DNA from: an uncultured Clostridia bacterium | GTDB lineage: Bacteria; Bacillota; Clostridia; Oscillospirales; Ruminococcaceae | Length of the DNA stretch: 64,000 bases | Assembly (NCBI GenBank): GCA_945910815.1 | Contig: CAMDZD010000002.1 | Coordinates: forward strand, 116,212 to 180,211 | Direction of reading: 5' to 3' | Shown here: positions 27,209 through 36,385 of the stretch, in pieces | Position numbering within the stretch: the first letter of the stretch is position 1 | How the letters are laid out: each line of letters begins with the position of its first letter | Notes under the pieces: generated by a model | Database searches by the model: none | What the model was told of the DNA's origin: nothing | What the model saw: only the letters and a program-made list of their open reading frames with translations | Translations under genes and position numbers: made by a program

Positions 27209-27775
27209 TTATCTTAAAATAAGCCTGTTCTGAAGTGAAATATCACTTTCAAAACGTCCACGCAAAGTTGTTGTATATGTTTTAGCAGTCGTATTTTTAA
27301 TTCCTCTTGCCGTCATACAGCTGTGATTTGCTTCAATCATTACAGCCACATCTTCCGAACCGGTAACTTTCTGCATAATTTCCGCAATATCGTTTCCGAT
27401 ACGCTCCTGCAACTGAAGTCTCTTAGTTACCATATCTGCAATTCTTGCAATTTTACTTAATCCGAGAACTTTTCCGCACGGTATATATGCAACAGTAATT
27501 TTCATATCGTACATTAATGCGAGATGATGTTCGCAATAGCTGAATGCGTTTATATCCCGAACTATTACCATATCATTATGTTCTGAATTTACTTCAAATG
27601 ACTTGTCGAACATCTTAGCGATTTCGTCATTTGTATAATTCATACCTTCGAATATTTCTTCATACATATTCGCAACTCTCTGCGGAGTATCTTTAAGCCC
27701 CTCACGTTCAGGGTCATCACCGAGAGCCTTTAAAATTCCCTCTATATGGAATTTTATTGCCTTCTTGTCAATCAT
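27209..27775 (-). CDS. folE: GTP cyclohydrolase I
   Basis: Opens GTP to dihydroneopterin triphosphate, the first step for both queuosine and folate. About 188 residues with [25 protein letters not shown] (zinc Cys and His) and [16 protein letters not shown] near the end. The ATG at 27775 has a GGGGTGG site, better than the GTG at 27784. The gene lies in the queuosine operon and its start overlaps the end of a 35-codon ORF. It may serve folate as well as queuosine. Confidence 0.95.
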   Translation of the reverse strand: MIDKKAIKFHIEGILKALGDDPEREGLKDTPQRVANMYEEIFEGMNYTNDEIAKMFDKSFEVNSEHNDMVIVRDINAFSYCEHHLALMYDMKITVAYIPCGKVLGLSKIARIADMVTKRLQLQERIGNDIAEIMQKVTGSEDVAVMIEANHSCMTARGIKNTTAKTYTTTLRGRFESDISLQNRLILR

Positions 27776-27875
27776 TTTTTCCACCCCTTTTTTTATTTTT
27801 TCTGTGTTTTTTTAAAACCGCCTCAAAAATCTCTCCGACAAAATCCAGAACGATTTCAATTATATCATCAAGCAT
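27768..27875 (-). CDS. Small ORF of 35 codons between queE and folE
   Basis: It begins [20 protein letters not shown], an acidic amphipathic helix, and ends with a very basic tail rich in Lys and Arg. It has its own GAGGAG site (upstream of 27875), starts six bases after queE and runs into the folE start in another frame, so it is well placed for coupled translation. I recognise no family. The good ribosome site and hydrophobic-then-basic layout favour a real peptide, maybe membrane-associated. Confidence 0.55.
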   Translation of the reverse strand: MLDDIIEIVLDFVGEIFEAVLKKHRKNKKRGGKND

Positions 27876-27880
27876 AATTT

Positions 27881-28549
27881 TTAAACTCCTCTTTTGTCGG
27901 GATTCCAGATAAATTTATGCATCTGCAACTGAAAATTTACGTCATTCATCTTATTCTGAATCATATACTCAACTACTTTTTCGGGTTCAAGCTTACCGAA
28001 AACACAGCTTAAATACACTGCACATTTTTTCACCAGACGGCACTTTTGTATAATTTCTTTTGCACATTCAAGGTCATCATAGCTTCCGCACACAAATTTT
28101 ACTGTATCCTTTTCATTCAGAAAATTATAGTAATTTTTCATTTCCATAAAATTTTCCATACCGCTTGATGGTGTTTTATAATCAAGTGTAAAAGACGGTC
28201 TTGGACTCATATCATAATATTCAGAAATATCCACTGAACCATTTGTCTCAACTTCAACTTCAAGACCGCTTTTGCATAGAAGTTCAAGCAACTCATATAT
28301 ACCATTCTGTATGAGAGGTTCACCGCCTGTAACTGTTACGTTTTTTATTCCTTTACTTTGAATATATACAAGAATTTCATCAGCCGTCATAATATCGACA
28401 GGACAGTCATCAAAATTTGCCCATAAAGTATCGCAGTATGAACAGTTCAGATTACAGCCTTTAAAACGTATAAATACTGCAAGCTGTCCGGCTTTTCTCC
28501 CCTCTCCGTTTATGCTTACAAACTTTTCTGCAATGTGGTATCTGTACAC
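27881..28549 (-). CDS. queE: 7-carboxy-7-deazaguanine synthase (radical SAM)
   Basis: Rearranges carboxytetrahydropterin to carboxydeazaguanine. A 222-residue radical SAM protein with GEGRKAG near 17 and the cluster motif CNLNCSYC near 32-39, VTGGEPL near 77, and the typical NFQLQMHKFIW end. I choose GTG at 28549, five bases after GGAGGG, giving the family-like N-terminus MYRYHIAEKFVSINGEG. The ATG further upstream lies inside queD and contains the ribosome site itself. Confidence 0.93.
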   Translation of the reverse strand: MYRYHIAEKFVSINGEGRKAGQLAVFIRFKGCNLNCSYCDTLWANFDDCPVDIMTADEILVYIQSKGIKNVTVTGGEPLIQNGIYELLELLCKSGLEVEVETNGSVDISEYYDMSPRPSFTLDYKTPSSGMENFMEMKNYYNFLNEKDTVKFVCGSYDDLECAKEIIQKCRLVKKCAVYLSCVFGKLEPEKVVEYMIQNKMNDVNFQLQMHKFIWNPDKRGV

Positions 28550-28550
28550 A

Positions 28551-28973
28551 CTATCCCTCCTCATATACGGCACAGTTTGTCGGAGTTTCCCATACGCTTA
28601 CACGCTTTACACGGAAATTCTTTTCAGTAAGCTTTGTAAAAAAGTGATGTGCAAAATTTTCGGCAGTAGGTCTGAAATCAACTTCAGTAAGGCTGAAATT
28701 TTCTGATTTTAATGCCGATACGGTTTCCGGCTTGAGAGTATTTTTTTCATATATAAGCGTATGGTCGAACTGTTCCGCAAGTTCTTTCAGTTCACACTTT
28801 AAATCTCCGAAATCAACAACCATTCCCCTGCACTGTCCGTCTGAAACAAGCTTTTCCGAATATATTTCGGCAAGTATTCTCCATGTATGACCGTGAAGAT
28901 TACTGCATTTGCCGTCATATCCGGAGAGAAAATGCGAACTGTCAAAAGTAGTTTCTGATTTTAATATATACAT
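28551..28973 (-). CDS. queD: 6-carboxy-5,6,7,8-tetrahydropterin synthase
   Basis: First dedicated enzyme of queuosine synthesis after FolE. 140 residues, with the zinc His residues in FDSSHFL near 10-16 and NLHGHTWRI near 27-35, and the catalytic Asp-His in FDHTLIYE. It heads the operon queD-queE-small ORF-folE-queC-queF-unknown-hydF. Its leader contains a candidate preQ1 riboswitch and an intrinsic terminator. Confidence 0.95.
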   Translation of the reverse strand: MYILKSETTFDSSHFLSGYDGKCSNLHGHTWRILAEIYSEKLVSDGQCRGMVVDFGDLKCELKELAEQFDHTLIYEKNTLKPETVSALKSENFSLTEVDFRPTAENFAHHFFTKLTEKNFRVKRVSVWETPTNCAVYEEG

Positions 28974-28990
28974 AATAAATTCTCCTTGAA

Positions 28991-29030
28991 TAAAAAAGCT
29001 GTGCCATTATTCTCCATACCGGCACAGCTT
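28991..29030 (-). terminator. Intrinsic terminator in the queD leader
   Basis: AAGCTGTGCC (29021-29030) and GGCACAGCTT (28996-29005) form a 10-bp stem followed by TTTT, ending about 18 bases before the queD start. It may end the upstream kinase transcript, act as riboswitch expression platform, or both. Confidence 0.8.
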
Positions 29031-29048
29031 ATTATTGATAAGTTATAA

Positions 29049-29092
29049 GTCCCGGTTTTGTTTAGTGACAGGAAGGTACTGTTGAACTGTCA
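29049..29092 (-). promoter_or_regulatory. Candidate preQ1-I riboswitch aptamer before queD
   Basis: TGACAG (29092-29087) and CTGTCA (29071-29066) form a 6-bp stem with a 15-base loop containing CAGTAC, followed by an A-rich tail TAAACAAAACC. This layout (stem, C-rich loop, A-rich tail) fits the short preQ1 class I aptamer. The tail ACCGG can pair with CCGGT at the 5' arm of the terminator, a plausible antiterminator. The gene context (queuosine synthesis) supports the call; I cannot confirm the pseudoknot. Confidence 0.5.
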
Positions 29093-29097
29093 TTTTT

Positions 29098-31125
29098 TTA
29101 TTCGGCTGTATCGCCTTCATCTGAATTTTCGGAATCTTCCTCCGGAGGAGGATTTGTCTCTTCAGGAATAGTTTCTTCCGGCTGTGTTTCCTCCGGAATT
29201 ACGGCAGAGGTTTCAGTTTCAACGGGAACGGTTTCCGTAACTTCTTCAGTTTCGGCAACAGTTTCAGTTATAGTTGTTTCTTCCGGTTCAGTGAATACCG
29301 GTGCAGTGGTAACAACTTCTGACTGATAATATACAATCAGCTTTTCATCTTTTGAATTGTCAACCTTATCGCCCGAATAAACTGTATTTCCGTTAATTTC
29401 AAGCCTTAAAACGGTATTCGGAGAACCATAGGAATTTTCTTCAACAAGCTGGTAATTTTTAATTTTTGCATTCTGAAGATATGTTTCATATTCAGAAACA
29501 GTGCATGATGAATAGTCAGGAATAATGGCATATGCAGTTCCGAGACTTACTTTTACTTTCATAGTTCCGCCCCTGTGGAAAAGTGAACCAGCCTCAAATT
29601 CCTGCCAGAAAATCTGACCTTCATCGTAATCGTCATTATATTCATATTCAGGTTCAAGAGTTATAAAGTCCTGATATTTTGATGCTGTAAGCTCAAAAAA
29701 TTTATGTATCAAATCCGGAACTACTGCATCAAGCTTTTCTTCCGTAACAGGTTCAGTTAATTCTGCCTCATCAGTTGTAGCCTCAATTATGTTGTCAGTC
29801 ATTGAAGCGTAGCTTGATGACTGTTCATCATCATCATCGGAGGGCGGTGAAAGAACATTCATAAGAGTTATTCCGAGAATCATAAGAATTGCAAAGAGAA
29901 GTATTCCGATAATAAGGGGAATTTTTATGCGGTCAATTGTATTGACTTTTTCATACTCATATTCTTCCGTACCGTCATTTTCAATATCAATATCGGAATC
30001 ATAGTCATTGTCATAATTATAGTTATTATAATTTTTCTGATTTCCGTAATTTTCAGAAACAGGACGGTTTTTGACAGGAATTTCATTGCTGAATGTTCTT
30101 GTATTATCGTAGGAATTATTCAGAGGAGGAACAGTTTTCGTATAAGTTCTGACTTCCTCATCATCAGACGGCTTGAAAAGACGTGTTACAAGCTCGGTCA
30201 CAGTCTGTATGCGGTTTGCACCCGAAACATTAAGACCGTCCATAATAGCTCTTGAAACATGTTTAGGTATTTTCGGATTAAGAACATGCGGTTCACAGAG
30301 GTTATCACTTTCAAGACGTTCAACGGATTCAGTAGGCATACAGCCTGTAATCATTCTGTAAAGCAGAGCTGATATTCCGTATACGTCTGTCCATGTACCC
30401 TGCCTTGAACTTGTACTGCTTGAATACTGTTCAGGAGCCGCATATCCTCTGAACAGTTCCGGTTCAAGTCCTCCGCCTATCGTACGGACTGAAGAAATAC
30501 AGAATCCTGAAAGCTTTACTTCTCCCTTTGAAGTAACATAAACAGTATCAGGACTTATAGCACGGTGAATAATGCCTTCATTGTGAATTATGCCGATTGT
30601 AGTAAAAAGTGGTGGAAATAATTTTGCAACCTGTTCCCAGCTAAGTTCTCCGGCATTGTCCTTTAAATAATCTATAAGTTTACAGCCCTCTATATATTCA
30701 AAAATTATGTAGACTGTATTATTTTCCTGAAACATATCAAGAACCTGATTTATGCTTGTATTGTTTCTAAGCTTTGCAAGGCTCTTGTTGAGGTCGGAAA
30801 ATTCAGCCATAAACGATTTATATTTTGCAAGATAGTTGTAATTAACGCTTACAACAGATGAATTTTCCATTCTTGAACACAGATTCAAAGGCATATATTC
30901 CCTCACAAGAACCTTGCATTCAATCGATTTGTCATAAGCAATATATGTTGCACCCTCGCCGTTAAAGCTAAGGAGAACACCAACAATATAACGGTTATGA
31001 AGAACAGTTCCCGGAGCAAGATACATATTATCATAAGGCGAATTATTATCATAGCCACAGTCAGGGCAGACAGAAGATATTCCTTCATATTCTTTCATAC
31101 ACCTGTAACAGAATTTCTTTTTCAC
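29098..31125 (-). CDS. PASTA-type Ser/Thr protein pseudokinase with zinc ribbon
   Basis: A 675-residue protein. An N-terminal zinc ribbon (CYRCMKEYEGISSVCPDC, residues 5-22) leads a kinase domain (about 45-315), an acidic, Asn/Tyr-rich linker, one membrane helix near 393-413, and an extracellular part with two PASTA-like regions and a Thr/Glu-rich end. Key kinase residues are missing: the beta-3 Lys is Arg (VLVREYMP), the catalytic loop reads HRAISPDT (Asp and Asn lost), and the metal-binding motif reads SGFC for DFG. It should thus be inactive as a kinase and act as a sensor or scaffold for cell-wall signals. The start is GTG behind GGGAGTG. Confidence 0.88.
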   Translation of the reverse strand: MKKKFCYRCMKEYEGISSVCPDCGYDNNSPYDNMYLAPGTVLHNRYIVGVLLSFNGEGATYIAYDKSIECKVLVREYMPLNLCSRMENSSVVSVNYNYLAKYKSFMAEFSDLNKSLAKLRNNTSINQVLDMFQENNTVYIIFEYIEGCKLIDYLKDNAGELSWEQVAKLFPPLFTTIGIIHNEGIIHRAISPDTVYVTSKGEVKLSGFCISSVRTIGGGLEPELFRGYAAPEQYSSSTSSRQGTWTDVYGISALLYRMITGCMPTESVERLESDNLCEPHVLNPKIPKHVSRAIMDGLNVSGANRIQTVTELVTRLFKPSDDEEVRTYTKTVPPLNNSYDNTRTFSNEIPVKNRPVSENYGNQKNYNNYNYDNDYDSDIDIENDGTEEYEYEKVNTIDRIKIPLIIGILLFAILMILGITLMNVLSPPSDDDDEQSSSYASMTDNIIEATTDEAELTEPVTEEKLDAVVPDLIHKFFELTASKYQDFITLEPEYEYNDDYDEGQIFWQEFEAGSLFHRGGTMKVKVSLGTAYAIIPDYSSCTVSEYETYLQNAKIKNYQLVEENSYGSPNTVLRLEINGNTVYSGDKVDNSKDEKLIVYYQSEVVTTAPVFTEPEETTITETVAETEEVTETVPVETETSAVIPEETQPEETIPEETNPPPEEDSENSDEGDTAE

Positions 31126-31150
31126 AACCTCACTCCCTTTTAGTAAAAAT

Positions 31151-31182
31151 AAAATACCGGACGTTATTAAAATAACTGTCCG
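31151..31182 (-). terminator. Probable terminator after hflX
   Basis: CGGAC-A-GTTATT pairs with AATAAC-GTCCG (one bulge), followed by GTATTTTATTTT on the minus strand. The rest of 31126-31308 shows nothing clear. Confidence 0.55.
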
Positions 31183-31308
31183 ATATTTATTTTATCAGTA
31201 AAATTTCAAATTGTCAACCGTCTGAACGCTCCAAAAGCAATATTTTATCTGATTGTATTCAAATTGTAAACAATTCGGGGATAAAATAACATTCTGTAAC
31301 CAATTGTA

Positions 31309-32562
31309 TCAATCAGAAATCAGAAATTTTTCCGCCTGACTTATCAGCTTTATATCTACCAGAGCATCAATAATTATGCCGTTTTCTGAATACTCCTCAG
31401 AAAAAATTTTGCCGTCAGTTCTTATTCTGCTTATAAAAGCAGTATCTGAATAAGGGATAAGAAGTTTCATACGGCGTGAAGTTCCGGGAAGATTTTCCGA
31501 TATACATTTAAGCAGTTTTTCAAAGCCGTATTTGTTTTTTGCACTTATACGAACTGTTGTACTGTTTTCAAAAACCATATCGGGATTAAGTGCAATATCA
31601 CACTTATTCATGACGTTTATCTGCGGTATTCCGTCACAGCCAAGCTCTGAAAGAAGATTTCTTGCAACTTCTGCCTGTTCGTCCATATACGGAGATGATA
31701 AATCCTGTACATGAAGTATTAAATCTGCCGATGAAGCTTCTTCGAGTGTAGATTTGAACGCTTCAACAAGATTGTGTGGCAGTCGGCTTATAAGTCCTAC
31801 TGTATCTATAAGCATAACGTTTCTGCCGTCAGGAAGCTCCAACGCACGGGAGGTTATATCAAGAGTCGCAAAGAGTTTATTTTCCGCAAGCACTCCCGCA
31901 TCAGTGAGTGCATTAAGTAAAGTGGATTTTCCTACATTCGTATATCCTACGACTGCAACGCACAGTATACCGTCCTTTTTACGTCTTGAGCGTGAAAAAT
32001 CACGGTGTTTTTTAAGATTCCGGAGTTCTTCCTCAAGATATGATATTCTTTTGCGGATATGACGTTTGTCTGTTTCGAGTTTTGTTTCGCCCGGTCCTCT
32101 TGTACCTATTCCGCCTCCGAGTCGTGAAAGAGCTGTTCCCATTCCGGTAAGTCTCGGAAGTCTGTATTTCTGCTGTGCAAGTTCAACCTGCAATTTTCCC
32201 TCTTTGGTTCTTGCTCTCTGTGCGAATATGTCGAGTATAAGTGTAGTGCGGTCTATTACACGGATATTAATAATATTTTCAATATTTCGTGTTTGTACTC
32301 CCGTAAGCTCATGGTCAAATATCAGGATTTCCGCACCGAGTTTCTCAATCTGACCTTTAAGTTCTTCAAGTCTGCCCGAACCCATGCACGTTGCGGAATC
32401 GTATTCGTTTTTTTTCTGAATTACAGTTCCGACAACTTCTGCATTTGCAGTTTCAGCAAGTTCGGAAAGTTCCTTCATAGATGTTTCTGCATCAAATTCG
32501 CCTGTATCAACTGAAGCAAGTACGGCTTTAACGGGTACTTCATCAAGTTTATTTTCGTACAA
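31309..32562 (-). CDS. hflX: Ribosome-associated GTPase HflX
   Basis: A 417-residue GTPase that splits stalled ribosomes, important under stress. The N-terminal HflX domain (about 1-180) holds the Gly-rich loop GGGIGTRGPGETKLETD near 149-165. The G domain has GYTNVGKSTL, DTVGLI and NKCD motifs near 205-330. The start is TTG at 32562 with an AAGGAGA site. It stands before tyrS in reading order on the minus strand only by position, not clearly in one operon. Confidence 0.95.
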   Translation of the reverse strand: MYENKLDEVPVKAVLASVDTGEFDAETSMKELSELAETANAEVVGTVIQKKNEYDSATCMGSGRLEELKGQIEKLGAEILIFDHELTGVQTRNIENIINIRVIDRTTLILDIFAQRARTKEGKLQVELAQQKYRLPRLTGMGTALSRLGGGIGTRGPGETKLETDKRHIRKRISYLEEELRNLKKHRDFSRSRRKKDGILCVAVVGYTNVGKSTLLNALTDAGVLAENKLFATLDITSRALELPDGRNVMLIDTVGLISRLPHNLVEAFKSTLEEASSADLILHVQDLSSPYMDEQAEVARNLLSELGCDGIPQINVMNKCDIALNPDMVFENSTTVRISAKNKYGFEKLLKCISENLPGTSRRMKLLIPYSDTAFISRIRTDGKIFSEEYSENGIIIDALVDIKLISQAEKFLISD

Positions 32563-32589
32563 TTAAGAAAGTCTCCTTTCTGTATGTTA

Positions 32590-33807
32590 TTATTTCATAA
32601 TAACCTTATGATAAATCTTTTTGCCTTTCTTTATTATAATTTCTCCATCAATGCTGAGGATTGTTTTAGGGTCAGAAATTTTTTCGTTGTTTACAGTAAT
32701 ACCGCCCTGCTGTACAAGTCGTCTTGCCTCCGAAACTGACGGGCAGAGCTTTGTTTTTACAAGAAGATTGAGAAGTCCTATCTGACCGTCTGCAAGGTCA
32801 TCGGCAGTAAGTTCAGTAGTCGGCATATTTTCGCTTACTCCCGCACCGCTGAATATATTTTTAGCAGATTCAAGAGCCTTGTCGGCTTCTTCCTGACCAT
32901 GTACAAGCTTTGTGAGTTCGTATGCAAGAAGTTCCTTAGCCTTATTGTATTCCGCACCCTCCATATTATTCTCCATTTTCTCGATTTCTTCAATCGGTAC
33001 AAATGTAAGCATTTTCAGGCACTTGATAACATCGGCATCGGCAACGTTTCTCCAGTACTGGAAGAAATCGTATGGAGTAGTTTTTTCGGGGTCAAGCCAT
33101 ACTGCACCCTTTTCGGTTTTACCCATTTTCTTGCCCTCTGAATTGAGAAGAAGTGTTATAGTCATAGCGTAAGCGTCTTTTCCGAGTTTACGGCGTATAA
33201 GTTCAGTACCGCCAAGCATATTGCTCCACTGGTCATCGCCTCCGAACTGCATATTACATCCGTATCTCTTGTATAATTCAAGAAAATCATAGCTCTGCAT
33301 AATCATGTAGTTAAATTCGAGGAACGAAAGACCTCTTTCCATACGCTGTTTGTAACATTCGGCAGTCAGCATTCTGTTGACACTGAAACAAGCTCCGACA
33401 TCCCGAAGAAGTTCGATATAGTTGAGATTCATAAGCCAGTCTGCATTGTTTACGATTATAGCTTTATCTTCCGAAAAATCAATAAAACGGCTCATCTGCT
33501 TTTTGAAACAGTCAACATTATGCTGAATAGTTTCAGGAGTCATCATCTTACGCATATCGGTTTTACCGGAAGGGTCGCCAATCATAGCAGTTCCTCCGCC
33601 TATTAATACTATCGGCTTGTTGCCTGCCATCTGTAAACGCTTCATAAGACAAAGTGCCATAAAGTGACCAACGTGCAGACTGTCTGCTGTGGGGTCAAAT
33701 CCGATATAAAATGTAGCTTTACCTGTATTTATAAGCTCCTCGATTTCCTTTTCATCAGTAAGCTGTGCAAGAAGTCCTCGTCTTTTAAGTTCTTCAAATG
33801 TAGTCAT
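32590..33807 (-). CDS. tyrS: Tyrosyl-tRNA synthetase
   Basis: Charges tRNA-Tyr. 405 residues; the HIGH motif is DSLHVGHF near 43-50, the KMSKS motif is EGKKMGKT near 229, and an S4-like RNA-binding domain ends the protein ([13 protein letters not shown]). This is the bacterial TyrS form. It lies downstream of an unknown 166-residue gene, and a tyrosine-type T-box leader precedes both. Confidence 0.97.
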   Translation of the reverse strand: MTTFEELKRRGLLAQLTDEKEIEELINTGKATFYIGFDPTADSLHVGHFMALCLMKRLQMAGNKPIVLIGGGTAMIGDPSGKTDMRKMMTPETIQHNVDCFKKQMSRFIDFSEDKAIIVNNADWLMNLNYIELLRDVGACFSVNRMLTAECYKQRMERGLSFLEFNYMIMQSYDFLELYKRYGCNMQFGGDDQWSNMLGGTELIRRKLGKDAYAMTITLLLNSEGKKMGKTEKGAVWLDPEKTTPYDFFQYWRNVADADVIKCLKMLTFVPIEEIEKMENNMEGAEYNKAKELLAYELTKLVHGQEEADKALESAKNIFSGAGVSENMPTTELTADDLADGQIGLLNLLVKTKLCPSVSEARRLVQQGGITVNNEKISDPKTILSIDGEIIIKKGKKIYHKVIMK

Positions 33808-33846
33808 TTTTAAAATCTCTCCTTATTTTAATTTCATATATGTGAA

Positions 33847-34347
33847 TTATATTGAATCCATAAGTGTTGTATTAGTTTTTCCGCAGATTTCTTTTTTATT
33901 GTCAATCAGAATTTTTTCAAGAAAGCTGAATATTTCTTTTTCACGCTTTTCAATCCAGAAATCAATTTTTTCTGATTCGTCAATCCATTCCTGCGGATAA
34001 TCAGAAGATTTTTTATATTCCGGATTATTATATTCATGTATGCCGGATTCAAATATATCCGACATTTCTTTATCCGCATATTTTTTCAGAAAATCCGCTG
34101 TAATTTTAAGTGATTTTTTTCCGGCATAATATTCATAGAAAGTCCATGAACCGCTTCTGAACCGACATCCATACCAGTCCTCTAAAAGCATAAAAGCAAT
34201 TACACATTCCGGCACGTTACGGTCATAGTTTTCGGCATATCCGTATTTTTCGCTGAAATATGAATAAAATTCATAATCGACCTCCGGAAAGTCCTCAGGT
34301 GATATACTGTCAAGATGCAAGTAAATAGTTTCAATATTACCGTTCAT
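33847..34347 (-). CDS. Unknown protein between the T-box leader and tyrS
   Basis: A 166-residue acidic protein with many aromatic residues and no membrane segment. A segment LLEDWYGCRFRSGSWTFYEYYAG near 54-76 faintly recalls DMP19/DUF4375-like proteins; I would not assign it. It has an AGAGGGGG site right after the T-box terminator and ends 39 bases before tyrS, so both genes should be induced when tRNA-Tyr is uncharged. Its presence inside this regulated unit is unusual. Confidence 0.75.
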   Translation of the reverse strand: MNGNIETIYLHLDSISPEDFPEVDYEFYSYFSEKYGYAENYDRNVPECVIAFMLLEDWYGCRFRSGSWTFYEYYAGKKSLKITADFLKKYADKEMSDIFESGIHEYNNPEYKKSSDYPQEWIDESEKIDFWIEKREKEIFSFLEKILIDNKKEICGKTNTTLMDSI

Positions 34348-34370
34348 AAATTTAAATTTCCCCCTCTAAC

Positions 34371-34624
34371 AAAAAAGCCCTCGGACGGCATAAAATAAAC
34401 CGTCTGAGGACGAAAAAAATCGTGGTACCACCTCAGTTTACTGATAAATTATCAGCCTTGATTGCTTTAACGGGCATATCCGGATTAACCTACTTGAAAA
34501 ATTTCAGAAAATCAGCTCGGAGACGTAATTCACAATCCGGACTGTTTTTCCTCTCACCCACCGGAAAATCTCTGAAATCAAGTCCGAAACGCTACTTATT
34601 CTCGTCATAGCTTTTATAATATTT
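34371..34624 (-). promoter_or_regulatory. T-box riboswitch leader (tyrosine)
   Basis: The minus strand holds the T-box core AACTGAGGTGGTACCACG (34421-34438). A strong terminator follows: CCTCAGACGG (34401-34410) pairs with CCGTCCGAGG (34379-34388), then GCTTTTTT. The T-box CTGAGG can instead pair with the CCTCAG of the terminator, the usual antiterminator. Stem I begins near 34605; in its 3' side a TAC (tyrosine codon) lies in GAATTACGTC near 34520-34530, which fits tyrS downstream. Confidence 0.9.
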
Positions 34625-34629
34625 TTAAT

Positions 34630-34658
34630 ATTATACCATATATTTCACTAATTGTCAA
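34630..34658 (-). promoter_or_regulatory. Promoter of the T-box-tyrS operon
   Basis: TTGACA (34658-34653), 17-base spacer and TATAAT (34635-34630) on the minus strand: a perfect sigma-A promoter. Confidence 0.88.
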
Positions 34659-34696
34659 GGGCATTTTAATAATTTAAATTTTATATTTAAATATTT

Positions 34697-35950
34697 TCAT
34701 TTGATTTTCTCCCAGTACTGTTTAGCAAGCGATTCGGTTTTATTGTCGCCAAAATTATAGTATACATGGTCTTTGATAGCGTCCGGAAGATACTGTTGTT
34801 TAACATAGTGATTAGGATAGTCATGCGGATAAAGATAATTCTGACCTTTGATTTCCGCACCCTCTCCGTCAAAATGATTATTCTGCAAATGGCGTGGAAA
34901 ATCGAGAGTACCGCATTTATGCAAATCGTCAAGAGCCTTGTTTATTGCAAGATATGCACTGTTTGATTTCGGAGCAGTCGCAAGAAGTATTACCGCCTCG
35001 GCAAGAGGTATTCTCGCCTCGGGAAGTCCGAGCTGTAACGCACTGTCAACACACGCTTTTACTATCGGCATTGCCTGCGGATACGCAAGACCTATATCCT
35101 CCGATGCTATTACAAGCAATCGCCTTGAAAGTGAGATTATATCCCCCGAATCAATCAGACGTGCCATATAGTGAAGTGACGCATTCTCATCAGAACCCCT
35201 TATAGATTTTTGCAGTGCCGATAATATATCGTAATGACGGTCACCGTTGCGGTCGTAATTCATATTACTGCGTTGTGTAAGCAGATTTACATCTTCATCG
35301 GATATATATATTTTTCCTCCACGGTAATCACCGCAGTTCACACTTAATTCAACGGTATTCATAGCTTTGCGGACATCTCCACCACAGCCGTATGCAATAT
35401 TTTCAATAGTTTTATCACTTACTTCTATTCCGCAACCATCCGCACATATTCTGAATGCTCTTTTTATTGCGGGAATAATTTCCTCTGCTGACACCGGCTT
35501 GAACTCAAACACTGTACATCTGCTGATTATTGCATTATACACTGAAAAATACGGATTTTCAGTAGTTGAGGCAATCATAGTTATATCGCCGTTTTCGAGG
35601 TATTCGAGTAAAGTCTGCTGTTGTTTTTTATTAAGATACTGGATTTCATCAAGATAGAGAAGTATTCCGTTCATACTTCTGAAAGTTCCTATCTGAGATA
35701 TAATATCCTTTATATCCGATACGGAAGCGGTAGTGCCGTTAAGTTTATGAAGTGACATTCCGCAGTTTTCGGCGATAATTCTTGCAATGGTAGTTTTTCC
35801 GATTCCCGAAGAACCGTAAAAAATCATATTCGGAATTTTTTTGCTTCCGATAATTTTACGCAGAGGCTTACCCTCTCCGAGAATGTGTTTCTGACCTACA
35901 ACGTCATCAAGAGTTTTAGGTCTTATTTTGTCTGCTAATGGTGATGACAC
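34697..35950 (-). CDS. rarA: Replication-associated recombination protein A (RarA/MgsA AAA+ ATPase)
   Basis: A 417-residue AAA+ ATPase of the RarA/WRNIP1 family, acting at stalled replication forks. Walker A is YGSSGIGKTT near 44-53, Walker B LYLDEIQYL near 97, sensor 1 STTENP near 128, and the C-terminal tetramerisation region has PNHYVKQQYLPD near the end. Start is GTG at 35950 behind GGGGGAGGG. A single gene. Confidence 0.95.
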   Translation of the reverse strand: MSSPLADKIRPKTLDDVVGQKHILGEGKPLRKIIGSKKIPNMIFYGSSGIGKTTIARIIAENCGMSLHKLNGTTASVSDIKDIISQIGTFRSMNGILLYLDEIQYLNKKQQQTLLEYLENGDITMIASTTENPYFSVYNAIISRCTVFEFKPVSAEEIIPAIKRAFRICADGCGIEVSDKTIENIAYGCGGDVRKAMNTVELSVNCGDYRGGKIYISDEDVNLLTQRSNMNYDRNGDRHYDILSALQKSIRGSDENASLHYMARLIDSGDIISLSRRLLVIASEDIGLAYPQAMPIVKACVDSALQLGLPEARIPLAEAVILLATAPKSNSAYLAINKALDDLHKCGTLDFPRHLQNNHFDGEGAEIKGQNYLYPHDYPNHYVKQQYLPDAIKDHVYYNFGDNKTESLAKQYWEKIK

Positions 35951-36003
35951 GACAACACCCTCCCCCTTATTAAATTTCAGTAATATAAATCAGAATTTAT
36001 CCT

Positions 36004-36345
36004 TTACATATAATGTATTGTTTCACTACCAGAAAAATCAAGAAGGTCTTTCTTTTCATTTCCATCAGGAGTAAAACTAAAATATTGATTATTTTCATCT
36101 TCAAGCAGTAATCTTCCACAACAAGTACATTGGAAGATTGATTTTATCCTGATGTAACTTTTTGCACCAATATTGTTTCTAAAAGTCATCACTAAAGCTT
36201 CTCTGTTCTTAATGGGTGATTCAATCAACTCATCTGCTAATTCAAGCATCTTAAAATACTCTTTATCTGAAATGATATGCCCTTTATATGGAATACTATC
36301 TGTGTTATCATGTATAATATTGCCACACTTACATCTAATCCACAT
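36004..36345 (-). CDS. Unknown small protein with zinc-ribbon-like cysteines
   Basis: A 113-residue protein with CKCG at 5-8 and CTCC near 73-76, which could bind one zinc. The rest is acidic and mixed alpha/beta. No known family recognised; such proteins are sometimes immunity proteins of contact systems, but nothing nearby supports that. It has a GGGAGTG site. Confidence 0.7.
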   Translation of the reverse strand: MWIRCKCGNIIHDNTDSIPYKGHIISDKEYFKMLELADELIESPIKNREALVMTFRNNIGAKSYIRIKSIFQCTCCGRLLLEDENNQYFSFTPDGNEKKDLLDFSGSETIHYM

Positions 36346-36385
36346 AATTTCACTCCCATAAATTCCGATTTATAACATTAAATAA

